Source: Meconema thalassinum (taxonomy: Eukaryota > Arthropoda > Insecta > Orthoptera > Tettigoniidae). From it: a stretch of 64,000 nt of DNA. The DNA lies in the NCBI GenBank assembly GCA_946902985.2, contig OX336393.1, positions 52,449,265-52,513,264 of the forward strand, given 5' to 3'. Position 1 is the first letter of the stretch. Every line of letters begins with the position of its first letter. Shown here piece after piece: positions 34,134 through 45,729 of the stretch. Under the pieces are notes generated by a model. It made no database searches, was not told where the DNA came from, and worked only from the letters and a program-made list of their open reading frames with translations. The translations under genes were made by a program, and so were the position numbers.

Positions 34134-34765
34134 TCGCATTGCCTCAGGCGCCGGGTGCAAGCTTTGTTATTTGACACCCAGAGGGTAGCTTGCATGCCGA
34201 ATTTCGTTGTTCCTTGAAGCACTATGAAAGCTAAGGATGTTATATATCTAAGCTCCTTGAACGCTATAGCGCTTTCTAGTAGAGAATGGAGGAACTTTGT
34301 GTTAGCGGAAAATCCCGAGATTAATTTTGCCATTATGAACACGGCCTACTGAATTCAAATAGATTCTTTGACATGCCAATATCGTATGACATGGTGTCGT
34401 AATTTTTGCCGCCTTTCAAAAATCACTTACCACGGCCAGGAACGAACCTGCAAGCTTGGTGTTGGTAGACAGACACGTTAACCACCCACCCATCGTGGCA
34501 AGCTAATATACCATCGTTTTGGAAGCCTTTATGGGGAGGAGAAAGAACAGCTTGAGCTTTTAGCTCTCTATTAGAGGCGCGCATGCGCTTCATAAGAAGG
34601 GAGGTAGTACACAGTCCACTACTCTTGTGGGGGTCCGGGCGCGGTACATCAAGAGCCCGCTGATGAGCCAGCTTGGTGTTCCTGGGTGAAACCCCACACA
34701 AGTCACGGCATAAACCTAGAAAATTGCTGAGTTTTAATTCACGGGCCGTGAAAGCCAGTATACCA
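33898..34765. mobile_element. Fold-back repeat with a SINE between its arms
   Basis: Left arm 33898-34103 and right arm about 34510-34740 are inverted copies of one repeat (AACTCAGCAATTTTTCTAGG at the left, its complement at the right). Direct repeats CTAATTGGGATT flank the whole unit at 33886-33897 and 34766-34777 and look like a 12-bp target duplication. A single direct copy of the arm sequence is at 57055-57345. The right arm ends with a 15-bp palindrome TTCACGGGCCGTGAA. Confidence 0.55.
34104..34497 (-). mobile_element. SINE-H copy 1 (tRNA-derived, AAT tail)
   Basis: Minus strand starts CTTGCCACGATGGGTGGGTGG with a B-box-like GCAGGTTCGTTCCTGG, and ends in an (AAT)n/(ATT)n tail at 34104-34133. 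Homologous to 38413-38800 and 39105-39393. A ~70-codon open frame in it is discussed under rejected items. Confidence 0.65.
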
Positions 34766-34919
34766 TCTAATTGGGATTTGTATCACACTTAATTCGACCT
34801 TAGTATTTCAGTCTTTTACATCATTTTCTATAAGTGGATTTGTTAAGCGGTGTCAATCAGGAAGACAGTGACATAGGTAAAATACATTTGGGTTTTTGCA
34901 GTGTTAAAATGAGATAAAA

Positions 34920-36332
34920 CAAGAAGTTCCGTGACCAACTAAAGAGCCTACTTTTCTTAAAAATTAAGATTCATGCCAATTATTAATCTATATGGATCTA
35001 CCTAGAATACTGACGAAATTAAGTTGGTAATATCGAAATTTCTATTTAGTTCGAAATACTGTATACCTGGCATAATGTAGCCTAATGTAGCCTAATAGAG
35101 CACTACAGTTGACAGCCCTGAATATATTCTTAGTTCCATCTCTTAAGTTACAGAATACAAAATTAGGTTGATGTCCAATGGATAGCATGACGTTACATAC
35201 AGTTAAACATTGGAACTAACAGCGGGCGTAAAATCATGTTGGCAACAATGGCATGCATGTATTGGTCCGAAATAATCTGAAATAATATGATCTATTGTTG
35301 TTCCATTTTTGAATGAAATCCATTAGTTAGTATAGAGGTTACATGCATTTTAAAATTGGACCTATCAGCAGGCTAGAATCATGTTGGCAGCACTGACGTA
35401 TATTAGTTACTACAAATTAATCTAGAATGCCAGGTACTATACGTGTGCAAAGTTTAGATCTATTGGCTTGCATACTTTCTGATATTTTGATATTAGGGTA
35501 ACAAAAATAGAGAAGCATTTATTAACAGTTGGCAGCCCTGGCTGCTCTTATGAATACGCATAGTCATATCTGTTGTGGTACACATAGCACATACGAAATT
35601 GGGTTGAAATCCAAATGGTAGTATAGAAGTTACATGTATTTAAAGTTGGACCTCTCAGCAGGCTTAGAATCAAGTTGGTATCACTGACGTGTATAAGTTA
35701 CTCCAAATTAATATAGAATGTCAGGTACTATACGTGTGCATAGTTTAAAGCTGTCGGCTTGCATATTTTCTGATATATTAGTATTTGGATAAAATAAATT
35801 GAGAGCATTTATTAACAGTTGGCAGCCCTGGTGGATCTTAAGAATACGCTCAGTCATATCTGTTTATATATATATACACATAGCACATACGAAGTTTGGT
35901 TGAATTTTAGTTGATAGTGTAGAAGTTATATGCATTTAAAAATTGAGCCTATCAGCAGGTTTATAATCATTTTGGCAACACTGCCATGTATGGCCTCCTG
36001 GAAATTAAACTGAAATATTATTATCTATACGTGTGCCAATTTTGAAATAGCTCCCATTCTTACCTTCTAAGATATCCAACATGGAGGTCAAATTTCAATT
36101 GCGTTTTTTTACCAGTTGGTAGCACTGATATCATTTTCAAATACGGCATTGAGCTATTCAGGTATAGATCTTTACTCCTACCAAATTTTGTTTCGATTGC
36201 TGCAGCCGTTTAGGAGTTGATAGGGGGACACACAGCCAGACAGAAAGACAGACAGACAGACACTCATTTGCCCGGATCGATCTCATAGTTCTACTTTTTC
36301 CTCATTTTTGCAAAATGTGAAAAGTAGGCTAA
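34920..36332 (-). mobile_element. X2: inverted copy of element X
   Basis: Starts on the plus strand with CAAGAAGTTCCGTGACC and ends GTGAAAAGTAGGCTAAT, the reverse of X1. Internal modules such as TATACGTGTGC and CAGCAGGCTTAGAATCA match X1 and X3. It has a small CAGACAGA microsatellite near its end. Clearly diverged from X1. Confidence 0.65.
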
Positions 36333-37139
36333 TAAAATACTTCTAGCACCACGTTTGAACATAACAGAAATCTGGATTGCAAGAATTGAATCAAATTTTG
36401 TATTGCCCAAATTAAATAAAACTTCGAGTTGTTTGATTGTGATCCAACTATGTGTTAAGACAATCTCAGTTTTTATGGACAAGGATAACATGAATCAATG
36501 CACAAGAAACATGGCAGTGAACTAACTTTAGGAAGGGTCTATGTATACCAAAATATTAAATCTCTGAGAGGCTCATTCAAAACACTGCGACCCCTCGTGG
36601 CAACTGACAAGAATGCTAGCCGCTACATCACGGGAATCGAACCAATTCCGGGCTCTCACGGCTGACATATTTCCCTTCGAGTTGAAATGAAACATGGGTG
36701 CATCATGCGAACCGAGCATCCATGTCATGTCCTACTCAACAGAAAGTCTTTACAGCTCCATCCACGAAGAAATTTATGGTGAAAGTCTTCTGGGACTACA
36801 AGACGTGCTTCTGGTCGATGACATCACCAGAGAAGGGACTGTGAATGGTGCCAGTTGCTGTGATTGATGTACCACCTCTGTAGGTGCTTTACCAACTTGG
36901 CTTCAGAGACTGAACGCAGATGTATTCAATGCCGAATGGTGACTCTGTGTAATACGTGTCAGCGTCCTACGGCTGTAGCCTATATCCTTAAACCTGCGTC
37001 GGTGTACGGTTGGAACCAGTGGTGGACGGTAATAAGATTGCAGTGTTGCACAACGAAAAGATTGTCTAAATAAATAAATAAATAATAATACTCAAAATTA
37101 CAGAAAGCTTACAAACTTAGCTGGTCCCACTAAAATAAA
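36333..37139. other. Interval with a mariner scrap, otherwise unrecognised
   Basis: Apart from the transposase-like segment at 36751-36890 and a short (AAAT)n run near 37070, nothing could be identified. Confidence 0.4.
36751..36890 (+). pseudogene. Decayed mariner-type transposase fragment
   Basis: One frame gives TAPSTKKFMVKVFWDYK and, after a shift, the next gives VLLVDDITREGTVNGASCCD. Joined in order they follow the mariner segment around the second catalytic Asp (pattern FWD-x-x-G-V/I-L-L-V/I-D-F then G-T-x-N). There are stops and a frame change, and no terminal repeats were found nearby. Confidence 0.35.
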
Positions 37140-38346
37140 CAAGTAGTTCCGTGGAGAAGTAACTATACAGCCTATTTTCATATACCCTACTCAACATACA
37201 AAATTTCAGTTTGAAGGTTGTGATAGATTCGTAGATATTGAAAACCATCTAAATATTTCAGATGGTTCGCAGGTTGGATTTTTATTTATGTACTATTACA
37301 TGAAGATTGTTGTGTACGTGTGGTATTCAAACTTCAATCGCATGATTAGAACACAAGAAGTAAAAACGAGATTTTAAAATTTCGCACAGCTGCCATCTTG
37401 TGCTTATAAAAACAATTGAAATAAGTTAGATGCCAGTGGATTAAAATGTGTATAAGCATTAAACCTGCAAAGTTTCACTGCACTCGGATGGTTAAATCGC
37501 GAGAAACGTCTATTTACATATGTGTACTTTGCGTCACCGCCATGTTGGATTTGTGCTCACCAGGTTACTGAAAGTCCTAGGCCTATAGGTGAACTTATGT
37601 TCATAGCCCCTATGAACATAAAAATATCAGTTTGATTGCTATAATAGATTCGTAGATATTCAGAGCCGTCTAAATATTTCGGATGGTCGCCATGTTGGAT
37701 TGTTATATGTATAGGCCATAGAGTCATGTACCATTAAAGGAAAATTATTGCGTAGGTTCATTATTCAAACTTTCACTTCGACCGCATGATTACGACTCAA
37801 GAAATAAAAAACTTAATTTTAAAATTCACACAGCCGCCATCTTGAGGTTATGTAAACAATTGAACTAAATTAGACACCAGTGCTTTACAATGTGTATAAA
37901 CATTTCCTCTACCAAGTTTCATTGCGTTTGAATCATTAAATCACGAGAAAGGTCTATTTAAAAATTTCAACTTCGCGTGGCCGCCATGTTCGTTTTGTAG
38001 TTAAATGGTTTTTGAAAGTCTTATAGATGAATTTCCAGTAGTGCCCTTCATCTCCGTACAAATTTTCAGGGTGATGCCGCTAATAGTTTCAGAGATATAG
38101 AATGCCGGTGAAATGTTTCGAACAGCCACCACGTTGGATTGGTGAGACGTAACAAAATTTGAAGGGCACGATCGGGGTCGTCCTGAGTAGTGCTATGAAC
38201 TTACCGAGTTTCATTGAAATAGCTCCAGCCGTTTAGAAGTTATTAGGGAAGACACACATACACACACACCATCACACAGACACACGGACCAAAGGTGATC
38301 TCATAAGCCTATTTTTTTTTGTCATAAATGAAAATCGGCTAAAAAT
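37140..38346 (-). mobile_element. Y2: copy of element Y
   Basis: Left end CAAGTAGTTCCGTGGAG with CAGCCTATTTTCATATA; right end ATCTCATAAGCCTATTTTTT then ATGAAAATCGGCTAAAAA. Body repeats CGCCATGTTGGATT and AATCGCGAGAAA several times. Same family as Y1, Y3 and Y4. Confidence 0.65.
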
Positions 38347-38412
38347 GGTAATAAGAATAATGCATTTTTTATTCTGGTTTTCTATACTTTTTAATTTTAA
38401 TTGTTTTTGTTG

Positions 38413-38800
38413 CTGCTTGCCACGGTGGGTGAATGGTCAACGTGTCGGTCTACTAACACCAAGCTTGCAGGTTTGCTCCTGGCCGTAGTAAGGGATTTTT
38501 GAAAGGCGGCAAAAATTACGACACCATGTCATACGATGTTGGCATGTCAAAGAACCCATTTGAATTCAGTAGGCCGTGTTCATAATGGCAAAATTAATCT
38601 CGGGAGTTTCCGCCAACACAAAATTCCTCATTTTTCTACTAGAAAGCGCTATAGTGTTCAAGAGCTTAGATGTCTAACCTCCTTGACTTTCATAGTGCTT
38701 CAAGGAACAACGAATTTCGACATGCAAGCTAACCTTTGGGTGTCAAATAACCAAGCTTGCACTCGGCACTCGAGGCCATACGATGTTATTATTAATTTTA
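38413..38800 (+). mobile_element. SINE-H copy 2
   Basis: tRNA-like head GCCACGGTGGGTGAATGGTC and GCAGGTTTGCTCCTGG, then a body shared with the other two copies (AGTAGGCCGTGTTCATAATG, TGCTTCAAGGAACAACGAAT) and an ATTATTAATTTT tail. Plus orientation. Confidence 0.7.
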
Positions 38801-39104
38801 ATTGTTTACTATTTTTAATTGTTTAATAATGCTTAATATGCCTCTAAATTTTGAAAATAAACAAGCTTATAAAATGTAATTTCTAATATGTTTACCGTCT
38901 TAATTGTAAAATTATAAAAGTAATTATGAGCATTAAAATGTAAAAGAAAACAAAAATTAAAATTAATAATAATAATAATTAGGTTAAAATAATTAAATGT
39001 AAATAAATATAAATAAAATATATTTACTACTGAACTATACTGCGCTATAAAGTGTTAATCTGCTTTGGTGAACCGTTGGAACAAGTACCTGAAACTAGAA
39101 TAGT
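38801..39104. other. AT-rich spacer
   Basis: Very AT-rich with many AATAAA-like tracts; no gene seen. Confidence 0.4.
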
Positions 39105-39393
39105 ATAATAATAATAATAATAATAATATCTCGTATGGACTCGGGTGCCGGGTGGAGGCTTCGTTATTTGACAGCCAGAGGACAGCTTGCATGTCGAACT
39201 TCGTTGTTCCTTGAAGCACTATGAAAGTCAAGGAGGTTAGGTATCTAAGCTCCTTGAACACTCTAGTGCTTTCTAGTAGAGAAATGAGGAACTTTGTGTT
39301 GGCGGAAACTCCCGAGATTAATTGTGCCATTATGAACACGGCCTACTGAATTCAAATGGGTTATTTGACATGCCAACATCGTATGACATGGTG
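39105..39393 (-). mobile_element. SINE-H copy 3, head missing
   Basis: Begins on the plus strand with the (AAT)n tail (39105-39127) and extends to CATCGTATGACATGGTG, where the tRNA-like head is missing. A 5'-truncated retroposed copy. Confidence 0.65.
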
Positions 39394-39875
39394 AAGATGT
39401 TGAACAGTAATGGGTATCAGTGCACTACTATTGCTTGAAACATAACGTTGATACCTTTGTATTATATGCTGACTTCTTTCCTCAACCACAAATACAGCAA
39501 AAGTTTCCGACGTTCTTGAGATGAGAGTGGTGGAAGTTACTTGAGGAAGTGTCTGTACCTCCCGGACATATTAACCAATCAACGCACTGGGGCAAGAACA
39601 AACAGTTTGCTCCCTGCGGCGCCCTCTCACCAGCTCATCTCCATCTTGGAGCACAAAAAACACGTGTTCATTTCTCACAGCTCAACACACCATCCCATAC
39701 AACACGCTACTTGCAGCATTAGCATTTTGAGGACATGTTTAAGATATTTTAGTGTATAAAATACGAACCGGATATTCTAAGAAGGCGTTTTGTGCCAAAA
39801 AAAAATCTTATCTCAAGCATGTTTTATGTCTCGATCGAAACATGTCCTACAATAATTAAACACCCCCGCCCATTT
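39394..39875. other. No recognised feature
   Basis: No coding or repeat assignment possible. Confidence 0.4.
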
Positions 39876-39923
39876 TAGCCTATTTTCATTTATGAAAAAA
39901 AGGCTTATGAGATCACCTTTAAA

Positions 39924-39976
<53 letters not shown>

Positions 39977-41115
39977 CCACCCTCCGCCCTAATAAAATGT
40001 AAACGGCTCGAGCGATTCCAATGAAACTCGTTGAGGTCAGAGCACCATTTCGTCCAACCCGGACCATGCCCTTCAAATTTTATAACGTGTCACCAATCCA
40101 ACATGGCGGCTGTGCGAAATATTGCACCGGCATTCTATATCTCCTAAACTTTTAATGACATTACCTTGAAATATTTTACGGTGATAGAGGGCACTACTAG
40201 AAGTTCGCCAATGAGGCTTTCAAAAACCTGTTAACTACCAAACGAACATGGGGGCCAGGCGAAGTTGAAATATTTAAATAGACCTTTCTCGCGATTTAAC
40301 CATCAAAACGCAGTGAAATGTGGTACAGTAAATGTATACGCATTGTAATGCACTGGCATCTAATTTAATTCAATTGATTTCATAAACTCAACATGGCGGC
40401 TTTGTGAAATTTTAAAATTAAGTTTTTATTTCTTGTGTATTATTCATGCGATCGAAGTGAACGTTTGAATAATGAACCTACGCAATAATCGTCATCTAAT
40501 AGTACATAACTGTATGGCCTACATATATAAAAATCCAACATGGCGACCATCCGAAATATTTAGACGGTTCTATTAATCCATGACAACAATCAAACTGAAA
40601 TTTTGTATGTTGGTAGAAGCTATGAACATATGTTTACCTATGGGACTTAAATAACATGGTGAGCAGAAATCCAACATGGCGGCGATGCGAAATATAAATA
40701 TTTAAATGCACGTTTCTCGCGATTTAACCATCCGTGTGCAGTGAAACATGCTACGGTAAATGCTTATACAAATTGTAATCCACTGACATCTCATTTATTT
40801 TAATTGTTTTCATAACCACAAGATGGCAGCTGTGTGAAGTTTTAAAATCTCTATAATATTTCTTGTTTTCTTATCATGCGATGGAAGTTTGAATACTACA
40901 CCTACACAAAAAATCTTCATGTACATACTATAACTCTAAGACCTTCATATATTAAAATCCAACATGGCGACCATCTGAAATATTTGGACGATTCTCAATA
41001 TCGAGGAAGCTATTACAGCAATCAAACTGAAATTTTGTATGTTAATAGACGCAATTGGCATAGCCTAAGTAGGATATATGAAAATAGGCTGTATAGTTCT
41101 TCATGGAACTACTTG
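39876..41115 (+). mobile_element. Y3: copy of element Y, both ends visible
   Basis: Starts with hairpin AGCCTATTTTCATTTATGAA...AAGGCTTATGAGATC, then a (GT)n run (39925-39974), then ACGGCTCGAGCGATT-CAATGAAACTC. It ends TGAAAATAGGCTGTATAGTTC with the small hairpin AGTTCTTCATGGAACT and ACTTG. AGCCTATTTTCA and TGAAAATAGGCT form a 12-bp subterminal inverted repeat. No ORF domain. Confidence 0.7.
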
Positions 41116-41130
41116 TTGTACATAAAAGCG

Positions 41131-41300
41131 GGGGTGTGGTGGCGCAGCGGTCAAGCTGTTGGCCTCTCACCAAGGTTGATCGGGTTCGATTCCCGGTCAA
41201 TGCATGTGAGATTTTTGAAGTGAAATGCCATGTCCTGTGGTTCGCATACCACGTAATAAGGATGTCCCGTGGCTCATGATCGCCTGATTAAAACTTAAAA
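41131..41300 (+). mobile_element. tRNA-derived SINE with clear pol III A and B boxes
   Basis: A box TGGCGCAGCGG (41140-41150) and B box GGTTCGATTCC (41183-41193), 33 bases apart, in a tRNA-like head of about 70 bp lacking a full cloverleaf. The body continues GGATGTCCCGTGGCTCATG and fades near 41300. Probably SINE rather than a functional tRNA, because the acceptor stem is not paired. Confidence 0.65.
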
Positions 41301-41544
41301 CTAAAAGCTTCCTTCCTTGCTTTTGTTCATAAAAGCGTGTTATTTTGTAAGGGCATATAAATACTTGTTTCTCGCCTAATGTAATTGGGTACAATATGTG
41401 TTGACCGACTGAAAAGCCTTCTTTATTAGAGCTAGCCAACACTGACAAATGGCTTATATCACTTCTAAGAAATGTAAGTTTAGCCTGGAGGCTTACAGAA
41501 ATATTTGCTTACCTTGGACACTGACGTATCACTCACTACATTGC

Positions 41545-41870
41545 TTGTCTGTCAGCCCGGAGGTTCGGGATCGATACCTGGCTCTGCCAAGTTATTTAAT
41601 TCTAGTGTGAACGGGGTATACTCAGCTTCGTGACGTAAAACAGAGACGAGGCGGGTTCGACTTCCACCTCAGGAATCCTGGAAGTGGTTAGTTAGATAGT
41701 TAGTTATTGAGGTTTTAAGGGGCGGAACTACGCGGTCATCTGCCCCTCCTGAAAATGGTTTTCCGGTAGTTTCCACACTTCTACTCCAGGCAAATGCGGA
41801 GATCGTTCCTAACTAAAGGCCACGGCCACTTCCTTTCCATTTCTCTCCTGATTTATAAACGCATCCACTA
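41545..41870 (+). mobile_element. tRNA-derived SINE with GGCCACGGCC tail module
   Basis: B-box-like GCGGGTTCGACTTCCACCTC, then AATCCTGGAAGTGGTT, a hairpin-bearing insert (41718-41747) and the tail CCAGGCAAATGCGG and AAGGCCACGGCCACTTCC. The same order occurs in reverse at 48765-48965, and a decayed version at 43895-44030. Confidence 0.6.
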
Positions 41871-41882
41871 CTATAGACATCC

Positions 41883-42083
41883 CCGGGGGCTCACATCTAG
41901 TGGGACGTGGGTTGGCGACCACGGGACCCCAGCTGAGTCCAGCATTGTTTCCACTTACCTGTGCCGGGCTCCTCTCCGTCTTCGTTCCTGTCGACCTCTC
42001 TTGGTCAACTCTTGTTCTCGTCCGACCCCCACGGTTTTAGGGTGTCCGAGACCTAAGGAATCTTTCACTTTCCCGCCTTAATT
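41883..42083 (+). mobile_element. Repeat D2, 5' part only
   Basis: Matches the first ~200 bp of D1 and D3 (CTCACATCTAGTGGGACGTG through CCGCCTTAATTGGCCCTT), then changes abruptly to a minus-strand LINE. The 3' half with the ~30-bp repeats and hairpin is missing. Confidence 0.65.
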
Positions 42084-42715
42084 GGCCCTTGTCTCATCCT
42101 TCCCGCTACCCTGTCCTGAGCTAATCGTTTTATCTCTACATAGCTATCACACCCCACATCCGAGGCAATCTGTTTAACATATTCTAACCTTGGTCTACCC
42201 CTACTGTTCTTGTCCTCGACCCTTCCTTCTATAACTAAGTTTGCTGTTGTTGGGTGTCTTAGTATGTGTCTTTTCATTAGGAAACGTCAGAAACACCTCT
42301 CCTCTCCTACTCGTCTTAATACCTCTTCATTCCTAACCCTATCTACCCATCTGATCTTCATAATTCTTCTGTAACACCACATTTCAAACGCTTCAATTCC
42401 ATAGAGCACCACACTCCAGACAAAGACTTTCAAAAATGACTTTCTAATACCTAAATCTATATTAGTTGTCGACAGATTCCTTTTCTGTAGAAATGCTTTC
42501 CTTGCCTGTGCTAACCTACAGTACTTTTTATATCCTCTCTGCTCCGTCCATCACTGGTTATTTTGCTTCCTAATTGTAACAGAAGTTACCTACTTCCTTC
42601 AGCTTTTCACCTGCCAATTCGACATCCATAGGGGTTTCTGATTTCTTTCGGCTGCATTCCAATATTTTTGTTTTATATTTGTTAATTTCCATCATGAATT
42701 CTTTCCTCAAGACAG
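42084..42715 (-). pseudogene. Decayed LINE RT C-terminal region
   Basis: Near 42070-42277 the minus strand reads RHILRHPTTANLVIEGRV, SRGRPRLEYVKQIASDVGC and IKRLAQDRV, matching the plus-strand LINE at 33105-33646 (GHTLRHDNLL, GRPRLQYIQQMMSDVGC). Upstream it retains MEINKYKTKILE and TPMDVELAGEKL, broken by several stops and frame changes. Confidence 0.6.
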
Positions 42716-43021
42716 AATCCTTTTATATAGTCCATGAGTGGAATAATCAGGAGATGAAGTAAATTGATCGTGAAGGCCGAGGATTTGAGATTTTGAAGGG
42801 CAGGAAAATCTTTGCAATGTCGGCTCGTATAAGATCTCTTGGTGACTACAAGTTGAAACGAATTTAATCTCCAACACAGGTCGCTCTATAGATGGCCGGG
42901 AAACTGGAACATGGAAACTGTAGAGTAGGTCGCCTTTAAGAGGCTTTAACTCCAAAGATCTAGCTGAGACTACACGGTTATTAATGTATTAAGGGGACTT
43001 CCCCTAGATCTTTACTTGGTT
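42716..43021. other. No recognised feature
   Basis: No gene or repeat assigned. Confidence 0.4.
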
Positions 43022-43642
43022 GGCTCCCAGAGGCTCGTATCCAGTGGGACGTGGGTTGGCGACCACGGGACCGCAGCTGAGTCTGGCATTGCTTCCACTT
43101 ACTTGTGCCGGGCTCCCCTCCGTCTTCTTTCCTGTCGACCTCCCTTGGTCAACTCTTGTTCTCTTCCGACCCCGACGGTATTAGGGTACCGAGGACTAGG
43201 GAGTCTCTTCCTTTCCCGCCTTATTTGACCCTTCTCTCATCTTTGTGGATCCCTCATTCTTCGTGGGATCAGCCTTCTTCTTCTTTTCATTGTAGTTCCT
43301 TTTCTCTTTAAGATTCGCACCCTGTTTTTATGAATTGGCTCCCCGTGAGTATTTTGAATCTCAACCACATTTTGTATGTATTTTCAATGTACATTGCATT
43401 TTCGATCTAAACTCCATTTTGTAAGTATTTTGAACCTAAACTATATTTTGTGCGTATATTTTAAACTCTTCCTTTTGTGAGTATTTTCCTTCTAAATTAC
43501 CTTTTGTAAGTATTTTCAGTCCAGCTTAATTTTCGTTATGGTTTCCATTTCATTGTCATTTTCGCGATCACCCAAACCATTAGGGGCCGATAACCTAGAT
43601 GTTAGGCCCCTTAAAACAACAATTATCATCATCATCATTACT
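43022..43642 (+). mobile_element. Repeat D3, full-length with short internal array
   Basis: Begins CAGAGGCTCGTATCCAGTGG, carries the GACCACGGGACCGCAGCTGA module, a reduced ~30-bp tandem array, the hairpin AGGGGCCGAT...TTAGGCCCCT (43582-43612) and an ATCATCATC tail. Confidence 0.65.
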
Positions 43643-44339
43643 TGGTTGGATTCTAAATAAATTGTCTGGCATTATTAATGGACTCGATTGTTCCTGAATT
43701 AAAACTAATGACTGTCTGTGAAATGTCAAATGAGTGTTATCAGCGCATGCGCGATGGTTCAAAAGCAGAATAAAGGGAAGTGTTGTTCTCTGGACTGAGC
43801 CTTATTAAATGAAAAGAATGTAAATGGCTACATATCATCACGTCGCCCACCCAGATTCGGGGTGGGGGTTATCTCTTTCCCCCGCCAGCGTAGCCTAGCT
43901 TGTCAAGTCACGCTGCAAGGGAGAGTTGCTCGTTCGAGAGCCCCGTGATCGGATCCCGGCACTGGCAACAACTATCCTGAACTGCGACTTTCCATTATTC
44001 CCCCCAAGCAAATGCAGTGATGGTAGCTTACTTTAAGTCCCGGAACAGCAATCTCATAACTACAGTCACTCCAGTAACACAGGTTGTCACACAAATTCAA
44101 CCCTTTATAGGGCAAAAGACTGGGGGTATATTTTTTATTTTTTTTCCACAGTTGTAGTTGGGTGTGATAGATGAGTAGGAATATGCAACAATATTTTATA
44201 GGTGCGGATTCTATTTTATGAAATATAGCGTCGGAAATTATTATCCCATTGCCCATATCCGACAGTATGTTTTCTTAAATGGTCAATGGGGTAATAATTT
44301 CCCACCTCCACATTATGATGATACTGTGTTTATCACTCA
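43643..44339. other. Interval with a decayed SINE
   Basis: About 43895-44030 resembles the SINE at 41545-41870: TCGGATCCCGGCACTGG, then CCAAGCAAATGCAGTGATGG and TACTTTAAGTCCC. The rest shows nothing recognised. Confidence 0.4.
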
Positions 44340-45668
44340 ACTAGCTGTTACCCGCGGCTTCGCCCGCAATAACATTTGTAATCCTGTTATAACATTAGTT
44401 AAATAGATAGATAAGCATGGGTCCTAGTGGAAAATAATTCTATCACCTGAAACCAAAAATGCATGGGACGAAAAAAATCATCAAAATATCATGTTGGTTT
44501 CGGAACCTAAAAGACGTGAAAAATATAATAAAAGTATTTTAAAAAATTTTTTTTTGAAATTTCATTCGAATCAAGTTTTTTGTCATTCCTGGAACTCCGA
44601 CTAAAAAGTACAAAATCATTAATAACTCCGTAAGTATTCGTCGTATGATGAAATAGCAAGAGAAAAAAAAGATGTCATGTGTTATTGTCTACAACATAGG
44701 CCATGTATAATTTTACACTCAGACATATTACGTTTACCCCCCTCCCCCATAATTTCACCCTTCCCCATGGGCCCCTTAAATTGGATTTATGAAAAAACGG
44801 TCAAACACCTGTTTAGTTATTTTTTATGCTGATTTTTATCGGCTGAGTTCCAAACTCCTCGCCTATGTCGTTTAAGAGATACACGCTCCGTTAGGAATCC
44901 TTCAACCCCCACTTTTCACCCCTTTCACCTCATAATATACACCACATCGAAAAACCCTCAGACATATGTCTTCTTATTTTTTGTGATGAGTTTATATGCC
45001 GAGTATCACATCCCCCAATGAAACCAGTCGGAAGATATTGCTATTCAATGAAATGCAGGTCTACCCCCTTAACACCCCTTTAGAACCTGAATATCCAAAA
45101 ATCCTTTCTTAGTGGGGCTGGATACCAAATTTCATTCCAATCCGTTCGGTGGTTTCTGAGATTTCGTGATGAATGAATGAGTCAGTGAGTGGTATTTGAG
45201 CTTTATATAGTAGATAAGCATGGGTCCTAGTGGAAAATAATTCTATCACCTGAAACCAAAAATGCATGGGACGAAAAAAAACATCAAAATATCATGTTGG
45301 TTTCGGAACCTAAAAGACGTGAAAAAAATAATAAAAGTATTAAAAAAAACAATTTTTTGAAATTTCATTCGAATCAATTTTTATGTCATTCCTGGGACTT
45401 GGAAAATTCCGGCCAAAAAGTACAAAATCATTAATAACTCCGTAAGTATTCGTCGTATGATGAAATAGCAAGAGACAAAAAAGATGTGATGCAGGTATAC
45501 CCCCTTAACACCCCCTTTAGAACCTGAATATCCAAAAATCCTTTCTTAGTGGGCGTTTGCGGCCCTTGAGGAAGCTGGATACCAAATTTCATTCCAATCC
45601 GTTTGGTGGTTTCAGAGATTTCGTGATGAATGAATGAGTCAGTGGTATTTGAGCTTTATATAGTAGAT
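44340..45668. repeat. Repeat Z, two direct tandem copies
   Basis: After a shared-looking leader (CTAGCTGTTACCCGCGGCTT), a unit of about 806 bp (44407-45213) beginning AGATAAGCATGGGTCCTAGT and ending GAGCTTTATATAGTAGATA is followed by a second copy (45214-45668) with an internal deletion of about 350 bp. Short text such as GGATACCAAATTTCATTCCAATCCGT resembles non-coding arthropod repeats. No coding domain. Element class unknown. Confidence 0.7.
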
Positions 45669-45729
45669 AATGAGGTTTATTTAACATGATATAGTGTATA
45701 CAAAACACACATCACGCTCTATAATTTAA

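Noticed and set aside
33794..34342. A 182-codon frame over SINE-H, with a related 94-codon frame at 39055-39339
   Set aside because: The shared ~70 codons follow the SINE body, the plus copy at 38536 has a frameshift, and the rest runs through an AAT repeat. Treated as chance.
41131..41205. A possible functional tRNA gene with good A and B boxes
   Set aside because: No paired acceptor stem or anticodon arm could be built, and the sequence continues into a SINE-like body.
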